DNA from: Flavobacteriales bacterium
Lineage (GTDB): Bacteria > Bacteroidota > Bacteroidia > Flavobacteriales > Flavobacteriaceae
Length of the DNA stretch: 12,675 bases
Direction: 5' to 3'
NCBI GenBank assembly: GCA_027008965.1
Contig: JALVDN010000120.1
Span: 1-12,675, forward strand
Positions 6,803 to 12,675 of the stretch are shown one piece after another (position 1 is the first letter of the stretch; each line of letters opens with the position of its first letter). The notes below the pieces were generated by a model, which had not been told where the DNA came from, ran no database searches, and saw nothing but the letters and a program-made list of their open reading frames with translations. Position numbers and translations under genes: made by a program.

Positions 6803-8059
6803 ATGTTTGCCTTGGTAGATGCCAACAACTTCTATGTTTCTTGCGAGCGGGTTTTCCGTCCCGATCTCAATGGCAAACCGGTGGTGGTGCTTTCCAACAA
6901 CGACGGTTGTGTCATCTCCCGGAGCAACGAAGCCAAACCTTTTATTCCCATGGGTGCTCCCGCTTTTCAGTATGAAAAAATTTTTCGCGAGAGAAACGTG
7001 GAAGTCTTTTCCTCCAACTTTGCCCTCTACGGTGACATGAGCACTCGCGTGATGAACATTCTGGCCCGCTATGCTCCGGACATGGAAATATACAGCATAG
7101 ACGAAGCCTTTTTGCTTTTGGACGGCATGGAACATCTGAACTTGGAAGACCACCTCAAACGCATGAAAAAAGAGGTTGAAAAATCCACCGGTATTCCCAT
7201 CACCATCGGTGTGGGAAACACCAAAACCCTCTCCAAAGTGGCCGCCAAAATAGCCAAGAAGTTCCCCGGAAAAACAGGCGGAATTTATATACTCGACTCG
7301 CCCGGAAAGATCGAAAAAGCCTTGCGCTGGCTTCCGGTGGAAGACATTCACGGCATCGGGCGGCGATTGGCGAGAAAACTCCACCGGATGAACATCCGCA
7401 AAGCCGCAGATTTTATCCGTCTCTCGAATGCTTGGCTCAAAAAACATTTGAGTATTCAAGGATTACGCATCAAAAAAGAATTGTTGGGCGAACGTGCATT
7501 CGGGTTGGAAATGCCCGCACCACGCAAACGGATTGCCACCACCCGCACTTTTGAAACCGACACAAGCGATTTTGAATACCTGCGCGAACGTTTGGTGACT
7601 TTTGCTTCGGTCACCGCTGCCAAACTGCGCAAGCAAGGAAGCGCTTGCCAACTGCTCACCGTTTTCATCCGCACCAACCGCCACCGGGAAGATTTGCCGC
7701 AACATTTCGGAAGTATTACCCTGCATGCCGACTACCCTACCGATTCTTCGCTTCACTTGGCACAATTGGCCGTTGCCGGACTTGAAAAAATCTACCGACC
7801 CGGATATCGCTATAAAAAAGCCGGGGTCATAGCCGGGGAACTTGTTCCCGCTCGGCACCGTCAACTCAACCTGTTTGTTCCCTTGGACGATAAACACATC
7901 CGTCTTATGCAAAGCATAGATAAACTCAACGCCAAATATGGCTACGACTTACTGAAAACCGGCGGACAAGACCCGGCTCGTACTTGGAAAATGCGTCAAG
8001 CCAAACTATCGCCCTCCTACACCACCCGTTTGGAAGATGTGATTCGCGTAAAAGTTTGA
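6803..8059 (+). CDS. umuC: UmuC-like Y-family DNA polymerase
   Basis: Catalytic subunit of the translesion polymerase, acting with cleaved UmuD at stalled forks. The frame is open from an ATG at 6776, which overlaps umuD, but the ATG at 6803 gives the family start MFALVDANNFYVSCERVF and 418 residues, close to the 422 of E. coli UmuC. Catalytic carboxylates are D6 and the pair D100-E101 in YSIDEAF. VVVLSNNDGCVISRSNEAK and FALYGDMS are also canonical. GIGRRLARKL, around residues 187-196, is the helix-hairpin-helix. The little-finger domain follows, and the C-terminus (about 370-418; KYGYDLLKTGGQD, WKMRQAKLSP) is the DUF4113 tail typical of UmuC. The gene is visibly richer in GC than its neighbours. 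Confidence 0.95.
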   Translation: MFALVDANNFYVSCERVFRPDLNGKPVVVLSNNDGCVISRSNEAKPFIPMGAPAFQYEKIFRERNVEVFSSNFALYGDMSTRVMNILARYAPDMEIYSIDEAFLLLDGMEHLNLEDHLKRMKKEVEKSTGIPITIGVGNTKTLSKVAAKIAKKFPGKTGGIYILDSPGKIEKALRWLPVEDIHGIGRRLARKLHRMNIRKAADFIRLSNAWLKKHLSIQGLRIKKELLGERAFGLEMPAPRKRIATTRTFETDTSDFEYLRERLVTFASVTAAKLRKQGSACQLLTVFIRTNRHREDLPQHFGSITLHADYPTDSSLHLAQLAVAGLEKIYRPGYRYKKAGVIAGELVPARHRQLNLFVPLDDKHIRLMQSIDKLNAKYGYDLLKTGGQDPARTWKMRQAKLSPSYTTRLEDVIRVKV

Positions 8060-8160
8060 ACCCGGCCCCTATAAAGTATTGGAAAATGTTTTCAAGGCGT
8101 TTGCCGGCACGATTTTAGCTATGGCATTTGCTTTAATAAGTAATTTTTTATTATTTTGAA

Positions 8161-8466
8161 ATGATGATAAAATTTGAGAAAAAATTTCCTTCCGGTGATT
8201 GGGTTTTTAAATGTTGGGATACCAACGTGGAAGAGGTGGATAATGAAATTGTAAAGAGTATTATTGCTGCATTTGAAAACCATGATTTAAATCCCGGAGT
8301 TATTTGTGCCACTTTTAAAAACGGGGAAATAGTGGCATTTACGCAACTCAATAATGAAGCCAATTACAAACGTGATATGGAAACAAGTATGCAACTTGAA
8401 CATTATGAGGTTGCTTATTTTGTAGAAAAATATTGGAAGAGAAGAAAAACAAAGGAAAGGAAATAA
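8161..8466 (+). CDS. small hypothetical protein
   Basis: A 101-residue product that I do not recognise. It starts at one of two consecutive ATG codons (8161 or 8164); no Shine-Dalgarno sequence helps to choose. There is no signal peptide or membrane segment. The N-terminal part alternates charged and hydrophobic residues (KFEKKFPSGDWVFKCWDT), the middle is probably helical (EIVKSIIAAFENHDLNPG), and the C-terminus is strongly basic (EKYWKRRKTKERK), which could mean nucleic-acid binding. It stands alone about 100 bases after umuC in the same direction, with AT-rich composition unlike umuDC. The protein-like sequence and moderate length make it probably real. Confidence 0.55.
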   Translation: MMIKFEKKFPSGDWVFKCWDTNVEEVDNEIVKSIIAAFENHDLNPGVICATFKNGEIVAFTQLNNEANYKRDMETSMQLEHYEVAYFVEKYWKRRKTKERK

Positions 8467-8706
8467 CTTGTATTTTGGCGAAATTTATAGTAAATCCAAA
8501 GCTTTTTCTATGGTTAGAGAGCAATGTTAGAAAATTTAATAGCGGATTTTCGGTTTCACAATTATTCCTTTACTAAAAGTATATTGCAATGTAGCACTTT
8601 TGCTCCCGGCAAGGAAGGAAGAAAGCGGAAATGAGGTATAGTACGTGATGTGTTTTCTGCATTCCTTATATTATTGATATTAATGATTTGCGCTACTGAA
8701 AATATT
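8467..8706. other. intergenic gap upstream of the second structured repeat
   Basis: About 240 bases with no supportable reading frame, palindrome or hairpin. It may contain decayed sequence; I see nothing specific in it. Confidence 0.5.
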
Positions 8707-8860
8707 GCGCCGGCGGGCGCAGTGATATCCTTTTGAAGGCGAAAAGCTCATTTTTGTTTGCCGGAGGAGGCTCCGAGCCTGATGAGGAGACCCCGCACGG
8801 CAACTTACAAAAATGCTTTGAGCCGAAAAAGATTTAAACGGAGCACGCCATAAGGCGCCC
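8707..8860. repeat. structured GC-rich interspersed repeat, copy 2
   Basis: A 154-bp relative of the element at 2990-3145, in the same orientation. The first 37 bases match copy 1 at 32 positions and the last 41 at 37 positions, while the middle diverges but keeps the fold. Visible helices: GCGCC 8707-8711 / GGCGC 8854-8858; GTG 8722-8724 / CAC 8844-8846; CCTT 8729-8732 / AAGG 8736-8739; AAAG 8743-8746 / CTTT 8816-8819; CATTTTTGT 8749-8757 / ACAAAAATG 8807-8815; TTGCCG 8758-8763 / CGGCAA 8798-8803; CTCC 8771-8774 / GGAG 8786-8789. The apical helix is shorter than in copy 1. An A-rich tract follows directly, as in copy 1. No clear target-site duplication is visible. Confidence 0.85.
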
Positions 8861-8972
8861 AAAAAAATTTTAAAATAAGAAAAATAGAATATCGGGAATT
8901 TCTTATTTCCTACTGATTTTATTAGTGTTTTGAAGCGACAATTGTTTCCGGGAATAATGTTTTATTTAAAAA

Positions 8973-9004
8973 TTTGGTTTATATTATAAATTAGTTTATG
9001 TTTG
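8973..9004 (+). promoter_or_regulatory. promoter of the membrane protein/regulator operon
   Basis: TTTG (8973-8976), a 20-base spacer, then TATGTTTG (8997-9004) match the Bacteroidota TTTG/TAnnTTTG consensus. The start codon lies 28 bases further on. Confidence 0.72.
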
Positions 9005-9031
9005 CAATATAATCTTTAAAAACAACATGCT

Positions 9032-9607
9032 ATGAAATCAACAGAATTTACACCCGAAAAAAGTTTGGAATTAATCACGCAAGTCATTGCCGAAGCAAGA
9101 GACAGATTTGAAGAAAACGGTTTTATTTATATGTTGTGGGGAGCCTTGATTGCATTGGCTTCTTTCGGGCAGTTTGTTTTGATAAAAGCCGGTCATGGGG
9201 ATATCAGCTGGTATCCGTATTTACTGATGCCGGCCGGGGCCATTTATACTTCTTTTTATTATGCGCGGCGAAAAAAACCTAATCATGGAAATGTGATTAG
9301 CCTGATGATGACAGCCCTGTGGGTGGTGTTGTCTATTTATATGATGGTTTTAGGTTTTTTGTTTGGCGGTAGTCTGAAAGAGAATTTGATTCCGGTTATT
9401 TTGATTTTGTTGTCTATCGGAATAACGGTATCGGGGACTTCCCTGAAAAGCGGATTGCTTATTGCAGCAGGTATTTTTATCGGACTTTCGGCATTTGCCG
9501 GTTTTTATTTTGATCGTACGGGGCAATCTTTATTGATGGGAGTTGTTTCATTCATTGCTATATTTTTTCCGGGTTTGATATTGATGTATAAACACAAAAG
9601 AAGGTAA
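9032..9607 (+). CDS. six-segment integral membrane protein of unknown function
   Basis: This 191-residue protein starts with a soluble amphipathic stretch (TPEKSLELITQVIAEARDRFEENG, residues 7-30). Six probable membrane segments follow, at about 32-52, 60-77, 90-111, 118-137, 139-159 and 166-186, ending in a basic tail (KHKRR). I see no enzyme motif. Its stop codon overlaps the start of the next gene by one base (TAATG), so the membrane protein and the winged-helix regulator are made together. In Bacteroidota, small membrane proteins are often paired with this regulator type, which suggests the regulator controls the operon or the membrane protein modulates it (inference). Confidence 0.8.
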   Translation: MKSTEFTPEKSLELITQVIAEARDRFEENGFIYMLWGALIALASFGQFVLIKAGHGDISWYPYLLMPAGAIYTSFYYARRKKPNHGNVISLMMTALWVVLSIYMMVLGFLFGGSLKENLIPVILILLSIGITVSGTSLKSGLLIAAGIFIGLSAFAGFYFDRTGQSLLMGVVSFIAIFFPGLILMYKHKRR

Positions 9608-9894
9608 TGATGTTCAGGAAATTGAACCCTGTTTTACATTCGGAGTTGCGTTTGGCCATTGTTTCTTTTTTGGTGACCAAAGGAGAGAGTGATTTCAATG
9701 AATTGAAAAAAGTTACCAAGGCTACATCGGGGAATCTCAGTGTGCAACTCAAAAAATTGGAAATAGCCAATTATATTCAAATCAAAAAAACCTTTAAAAA
9801 CAATTATCCGTACACGCAAGTGAAAATCACTAAAGAAGGGATTGATGCTTTTGAGGAATACGTGCAAGCGCTCAAGGATTATATTAAAAAATAA
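9607..9894 (+). CDS. winged-helix transcriptional regulator (HTH_34-like)
   Basis: A 95-residue, single-domain DNA-binding protein. The order is LHSELRLAIVSFLV (helix 1), DFNELKKVTKATSGNLSVQLKKLE (helix-turn-helix with recognition helix GNLSVQLKKLE), IKKTFKNNYPYTQVKITKEG (beta wing) and a C-terminal helix DAFEEYVQALKDYIKK that probably dimerises. This matches the short ArsR/MarR-like winged-helix family (HTH_34 type). No ligand or metal site is visible. It overlaps the preceding membrane-protein gene by one base. The operator is not identified; the promoter upstream of 9032 is the natural candidate. Confidence 0.87.
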   Translation: MMFRKLNPVLHSELRLAIVSFLVTKGESDFNELKKVTKATSGNLSVQLKKLEIANYIQIKKTFKNNYPYTQVKITKEGIDAFEEYVQALKDYIKK

Positions 9895-9972
9895 TGGTTC
9901 TATAACTTTCTGATATGCATTGAATTAAAATAGAAATAAAAAGACAAAATACGAAAATTTGATTAAATTTAA

Positions 9973-10014
9973 TTTATTTTATTAATTAAACTTTTATTTT
10001 ATTAATTAAACTTT
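9973..10014. repeat. 20-bp tandem repeat, 2.1 copies
   Basis: Positions 9973-9994 recur exactly at 9993-10014, a period of 20 bp. Each unit contains the palindrome TTAATTAA (9982-9989 and 10002-10009). It lies upstream of the hydrolase gene and could be a pair of regulator sites on one DNA face, or simple slippage. Confidence 0.75.
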
Positions 10015-10037
10015 CCTGGAAAGATTTTATCAAATCT
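10011..10037. promoter_or_regulatory. two adjacent palindromes before the hydrolase gene
   Basis: CTTTCC-T-GGAAAG (10011-10023) is a perfect 13-bp palindrome. It overlaps the next, AGATTT-TATC-AAATCT (10022-10037), which could form a hairpin in the mRNA leader 12 bases before the ATG. Their role is unknown; operator or leader structure are the simplest readings. Confidence 0.4.
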
Positions 10038-10049
10038 AAAAAATAGCGA

Positions 10050-10958
10050 ATGAGAATTTATTCATTATTGATTGTTTTGCTGACAAGCATCATGCTGGCT
10101 TGTCAAAAGGAAAAAGTAACCGGAAATGATTCCCCGTTGAATTATTCCATGGAAACCATATCGTATAAATACATGAATGGTGTGGATCCCAATCTTTTAA
10201 GTTTAGACATCTATTTTGATGCGCATAAAAGGGATCTCAAACCGGTTATTGTTTGGGTGCATGGTGGAGGTTGGTGCAAGGGCGATAAATCCAATAAAAT
10301 GGAAAACAAAAAAAGGCTTTTTGCTTCGTTGGGTTATCTTTTGGTGAGTGTAAATTATAGGCTCAGTCCCTATCCATATGAGATAAATAACCCGCAACGC
10401 ATCAAATTTCCCATTCACAATATAGATTTGGCCGATGCTTTGAAGAGGATTCAAGATAATATTGACGATTATGGAGGAAATCCCCGACAAATTGTTTTAA
10501 TGGGACACAGTGCAGGAGCTCATTTGGTTGCGTTGACCTGTACCAACCAACACTATTTACTACAAAGCGGATTTGATCCTTCTAATATCAAAGGGGTTGC
10601 AATCATTGACACAAGGATGTATGATGTTTATCATTCGATTCAAGAAATAGCAAACCCACCTGCGCTGTATTTGAATGCCTTTGGTGATGACCCGCAAGAA
10701 AACTTGGACGCATCACCTATCAGGAATTTGCATAATCATTATTTTCCCAAATTTTTTGTTGCCAAAAGAGGAAATACGGAACGTTTACGTGCCGCCAATG
10801 AATTTATATCCGCATTACAACAAAATCATATTGATGTAGTCAGTTTGGAAGCCTATGATTATTCTCATTCCGAAATAAATGATGCCATTGGGATGGAAAA
10901 TGAAAATGTTATCACTCCTGCACTGATTTCTTTTTTGAATGTGTGTTTTGAAGATTGA
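10050..10958 (+). CDS. lipoprotein alpha/beta hydrolase (esterase-like)
   Basis: A 302-residue hydrolase with a lipoprotein signal peptide: a short hydrophobic stretch ending in SIMLAC, with Cys18 as the lipidation site (Met at -3 is slightly unusual). It is therefore probably anchored in an envelope membrane. The fold is recognisable from the oxyanion loop VHGGGW (70-75) and the nucleophile elbow GHSAG with Ser154, as in carboxylesterase and kynurenine-formamidase-like enzymes. The likely catalytic histidine is His273 in YSHSEI. The acid residue is not at the usual place: the expected strand reads FFVAKRGNTERL with no Asp. The substrate cannot be predicted. It is monocistronic, with a 20-bp tandem repeat upstream. 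Confidence 0.85.
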   Translation: MRIYSLLIVLLTSIMLACQKEKVTGNDSPLNYSMETISYKYMNGVDPNLLSLDIYFDAHKRDLKPVIVWVHGGGWCKGDKSNKMENKKRLFASLGYLLVSVNYRLSPYPYEINNPQRIKFPIHNIDLADALKRIQDNIDDYGGNPRQIVLMGHSAGAHLVALTCTNQHYLLQSGFDPSNIKGVAIIDTRMYDVYHSIQEIANPPALYLNAFGDDPQENLDASPIRNLHNHYFPKFFVAKRGNTERLRAANEFISALQQNHIDVVSLEAYDYSHSEINDAIGMENENVITPALISFLNVCFED

Positions 10959-11166
10959 GATTTTTCAAAAAATATAATACAATTCTTTTATAAGGACAAT
11001 GATAAAGAATTCTTAAACTTCGGTGTAAACTATTCCGCATTTTCCATGTAAAAACATTAAAGAACCTTAGTATTTCCGAATCACAAAAGGAAACTTTTAT
11101 ATTTTCATGAGGGATGATAGTTTTTAACCTTACTTTAACAATAATAAACATTATTTTATGAAGTTT

Positions 11167-11200
11167 TTTGCTGACATAAAACATTTTTTTATTACCTTTA
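11167..11200 (+). promoter_or_regulatory. promoter candidate for the DUF3857/transglutaminase gene
   Basis: TTTG (11167-11170), a 22-base spacer, then TACCTTTA (11193-11200), one mismatch from TAnnTTTG. It is 23 bases before the TTG start codon, which supports that start. The rest of the gap after 10958 is AT-rich with only a weak hairpin. Confidence 0.5.
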
Positions 11201-11222
11201 CGTAAAATATTTCTTTAAAAAT

Positions 11223-12675
11223 TTGATTTTAAAGAAGGTCAATATCAGCATCATTTTTAACCTCTTGGCAGGAGGCTTTTTTATTCTCAGCGCTCAACAT
11301 ATTCCTTATCCTGTTTCATCCATTTCTGCGGATATCAAAAACGGGAGCCATGCGGTTGTCAGATTTGAAAGAACCACTGTAAATATAATCTCCGATGAGA
11401 AAATGGTGGTTACGCAAAACAAAATTATTACGGTTTTCAATAAAAAAGGAGACCGATTCGGTTCTTTTGTTTATTATTATGGAAAAGGAGATAAATTAAA
11501 AGATTTGAACATCAGTATTTATGATGAAAACGGAAATCTGGTAGAAAAAATAAAACAGAAAAGAATTCAAGACTTGCCGGCCGATGACGGATTTTCTTTA
11601 TATACCGATAGCCGTGTAAAATACTTTTCTTATTTATCCAATACCTATCCATATACCATTAAAATAACTTATACTTACCAAACCGGCAATACAGCCTTTA
11701 TTCCATCTTTCATCCCCGTGTGGTCCTATAATCTGGGGGTGGAAAATAGCTCTTTTACTATCACTCACCCGGTTGATATCAAATTGTTTACATCCATTAA
11801 AAAATCCGAATTCTATCATTTACAAAGCGATATTCATAAAACACGTGCAGTTTTTACGCTAACACACGCCCGGCCTTTACAAAAAGAGCCGTTTTCACCA
11901 CCTTTATATGATATTATTCCCCATGTAAAATTCAGACTTAGCAAATTTTCATTGCTGGGATTAAAAGGTCATGTGAATACTTGGGAGGAAATGGGAGACT
12001 GGATTAATAACTATTTACTAAAAAATTTAAATACAATACCTGAAACAACCAAAAATGAAATTTTGAGATTGACAAAGGACATTCCGGATGAATATGAAAA
12101 GGCCAAAAAAATATATGAATTCATGCAACAAAAAACCCGGTATGTGAGTGTTCAAATAGGAGTGGGTGGTTGGCGTCCCATGCCTGCCGAGGAAGTGGAT
12201 CAAAAAGCATATGGAGATTGTAAAGCACTTGTGAATTATACCAAAAGTTTGATGGATATAGCCAGAATAAAAACATACTACACTCTGGTGTATGCAGGAG
12301 AAAAACGTGACCTGGATCCTCAAACCGTGGGACTTCAAGGGAATCATGCCATTTTAATGTTTCCATATAAAAACGACACCATTTGGTTGGAGTGCACAAA
12401 TCACAAGGCTCCGTTCGGTTATTTGGGATCATTCACTGATGACAGACGTGTTTTTGTAGTTAACCCCGGTAAAAGTAAGCTTGTCAAAACAACCCGGTAT
12501 AAAGACGAAAAAAATATTATCAATACCCGGTCTGAAATAAAAATAGATAAAAATTTGTCCCTCATTGCAAAAACCGAAATTCAACATTGCGGATTGGCTT
12601 ATGATGATGTGTATTATTTGGAAAACCTGAAAAAAGATGAAATAAAACTTCATTATAAAAGAAAGTTTGACGAAA
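11223..12675 (+). CDS. exported DUF3857/transglutaminase-like protein (3' end outside window)
   Basis: The open frame runs to the window end, so only the first 484 codons are seen. No in-frame ATG exists between the preceding stop (11172-11174) and the coding region. TTG at 11223 gives a good signal peptide, (M)ILKKVNISIIFNLLAGGFFILSA followed by QH, so I take it as the start. Residues about 40-210 match the DUF3857 domain (KMVVTQNKIITVFNKKGDRFG; YFSYLSNTYPYTIKITYTY). A transglutaminase-like papain-fold core follows, with ETTKNEILRLTKDI, KIYEFMQQKTRYVSVQIGVGGW, catalytic Cys333 in YGDCKAL and His375 in GNHAI. The third residue, normally Asp in WLDPT, appears as Glu390 in WLECTN. Such proteins are frequent in Bacteroidota envelopes, but their substrate is unknown. 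Confidence 0.88.
   Translation, partial: MILKKVNISIIFNLLAGGFFILSAQHIPYPVSSISADIKNGSHAVVRFERTTVNIISDEKMVVTQNKIITVFNKKGDRFGSFVYYYGKGDKLKDLNISIYDENGNLVEKIKQKRIQDLPADDGFSLYTDSRVKYFSYLSNTYPYTIKITYTYQTGNTAFIPSFIPVWSYNLGVENSSFTITHPVDIKLFTSIKKSEFYHLQSDIHKTRAVFTLTHARPLQKEPFSPPLYDIIPHVKFRLSKFSLLGLKGHVNTWEEMGDWINNYLLKNLNTIPETTKNEILRLTKDIPDEYEKAKKIYEFMQQKTRYVSVQIGVGGWRPMPAEEVDQKAYGDCKALVNYTKSLMDIARIKTYYTLVYAGEKRDLDPQTVGLQGNHAILMFPYKNDTIWLECTNHKAPFGYLGSFTDDRRVFVVNPGKSKLVKTTRYKDEKNIINTRSEIKIDKNLSLIAKTEIQHCGLAYDDVYYLENLKKDEIKLHYKRKFDE

Noticed and set aside
6770..7459. 229-residue reverse-strand reading frame inside umuC
   Set aside because: It is antisense to a well-supported polymerase gene and is explained by that gene's GC-rich codon usage; no recognisable domain.
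7463..7912. 149-residue reverse-strand reading frame inside umuC
   Set aside because: Antisense shadow of the same gene with no domain or promoter.
8680..8862. Reverse-strand 60-residue reading frame over repeat copy 2
   Set aside because: Same reasons as for copy 1; no protein-like composition and no start context.
10981..11011. AATTCTTT ... AAAGAATT inverted repeat after the hydrolase gene, as a terminator
   Set aside because: The stem is eight AT-dominated pairs with a 15-base loop and no T-run follows, so a rho-independent terminator is not supported.
12027..12653. Reverse-strand reading frames of 74-106 residues near the window end
   Set aside because: They are antisense to the DUF3857/transglutaminase frame, which has a signal peptide and recognisable domains.

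Overview
The window looks like a chromosomal segment of a Bacteroidota bacterium, probably flavobacterium-like. The reasons are a secreted protease that ends in a type IX secretion (T9SS) sorting domain, several upstream sequences matching the Bacteroidota promoter consensus (TTTG, about 19-22 nt, TAnnTTTG), weak or absent Shine-Dalgarno sequences, and an AT-rich background.

Layout: (1) 1-16 (-) may hold the first codons of a divergent gene, followed by an AT-rich gap. (2) 307-2964 (+) encodes a secreted metzincin protease with a P-domain and T9SS tail. (3) 2990-3145 is the first copy of a GC-rich structured repeat. (4) 3173-4485 (-) is a two-gene operon, satD then a DUF3307 membrane protein, behind a promoter overlaid by two perfect tandem palindromes. 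(5) 4666-6245 (+) is an abiEi/abiEii type IV toxin-antitoxin (abortive infection) operon with its own inverted-repeat operator. (6) 6334-8059 (+) is umuDC, an error-prone translesion polymerase operon whose base composition is richer in GC than its neighbours. (7) 8161-8466 (+) is a small unrecognised gene. (8) 8707-8860 is the second copy of the structured repeat. (9) 9032-9894 (+) is a membrane protein overlapped by a winged-helix regulator. (10) 10050-10958 (+) is a lipoprotein alpha/beta hydrolase preceded by a 20-bp tandem repeat. (11) 11223-12675 (+) is the 5' part of a DUF3857/transglutaminase-like exported protein that starts with TTG and runs off the window.

The most unusual feature is the pair of about 155-bp repeats (2990-3145 and 8707-8860). 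Their outer 37-41 nt blocks are nearly identical. The internal helices differ in sequence but keep their pairing: GCGGATGT/ACATCCGC against CATTTTTGT/ACAAAAATG, TTGGCC/GGCCAA against TTGCCG/CGGCAA, and AGCC/GGCT against AAAG/CTTT. These compensatory changes suggest selection on a folded RNA or single-stranded DNA. I do not recognise the family. The short reverse-strand reading frames in it are probably not genes.

The centre of the window (satD-DUF3307, abiE, umuDC) groups stress and defence functions. SatD carries a putative cyclase-like N-terminal domain and a C-terminal helix-turn-helix, and probably binds the palindromes over its own promoter. A signalling role with its membrane partner is a hypothesis only.
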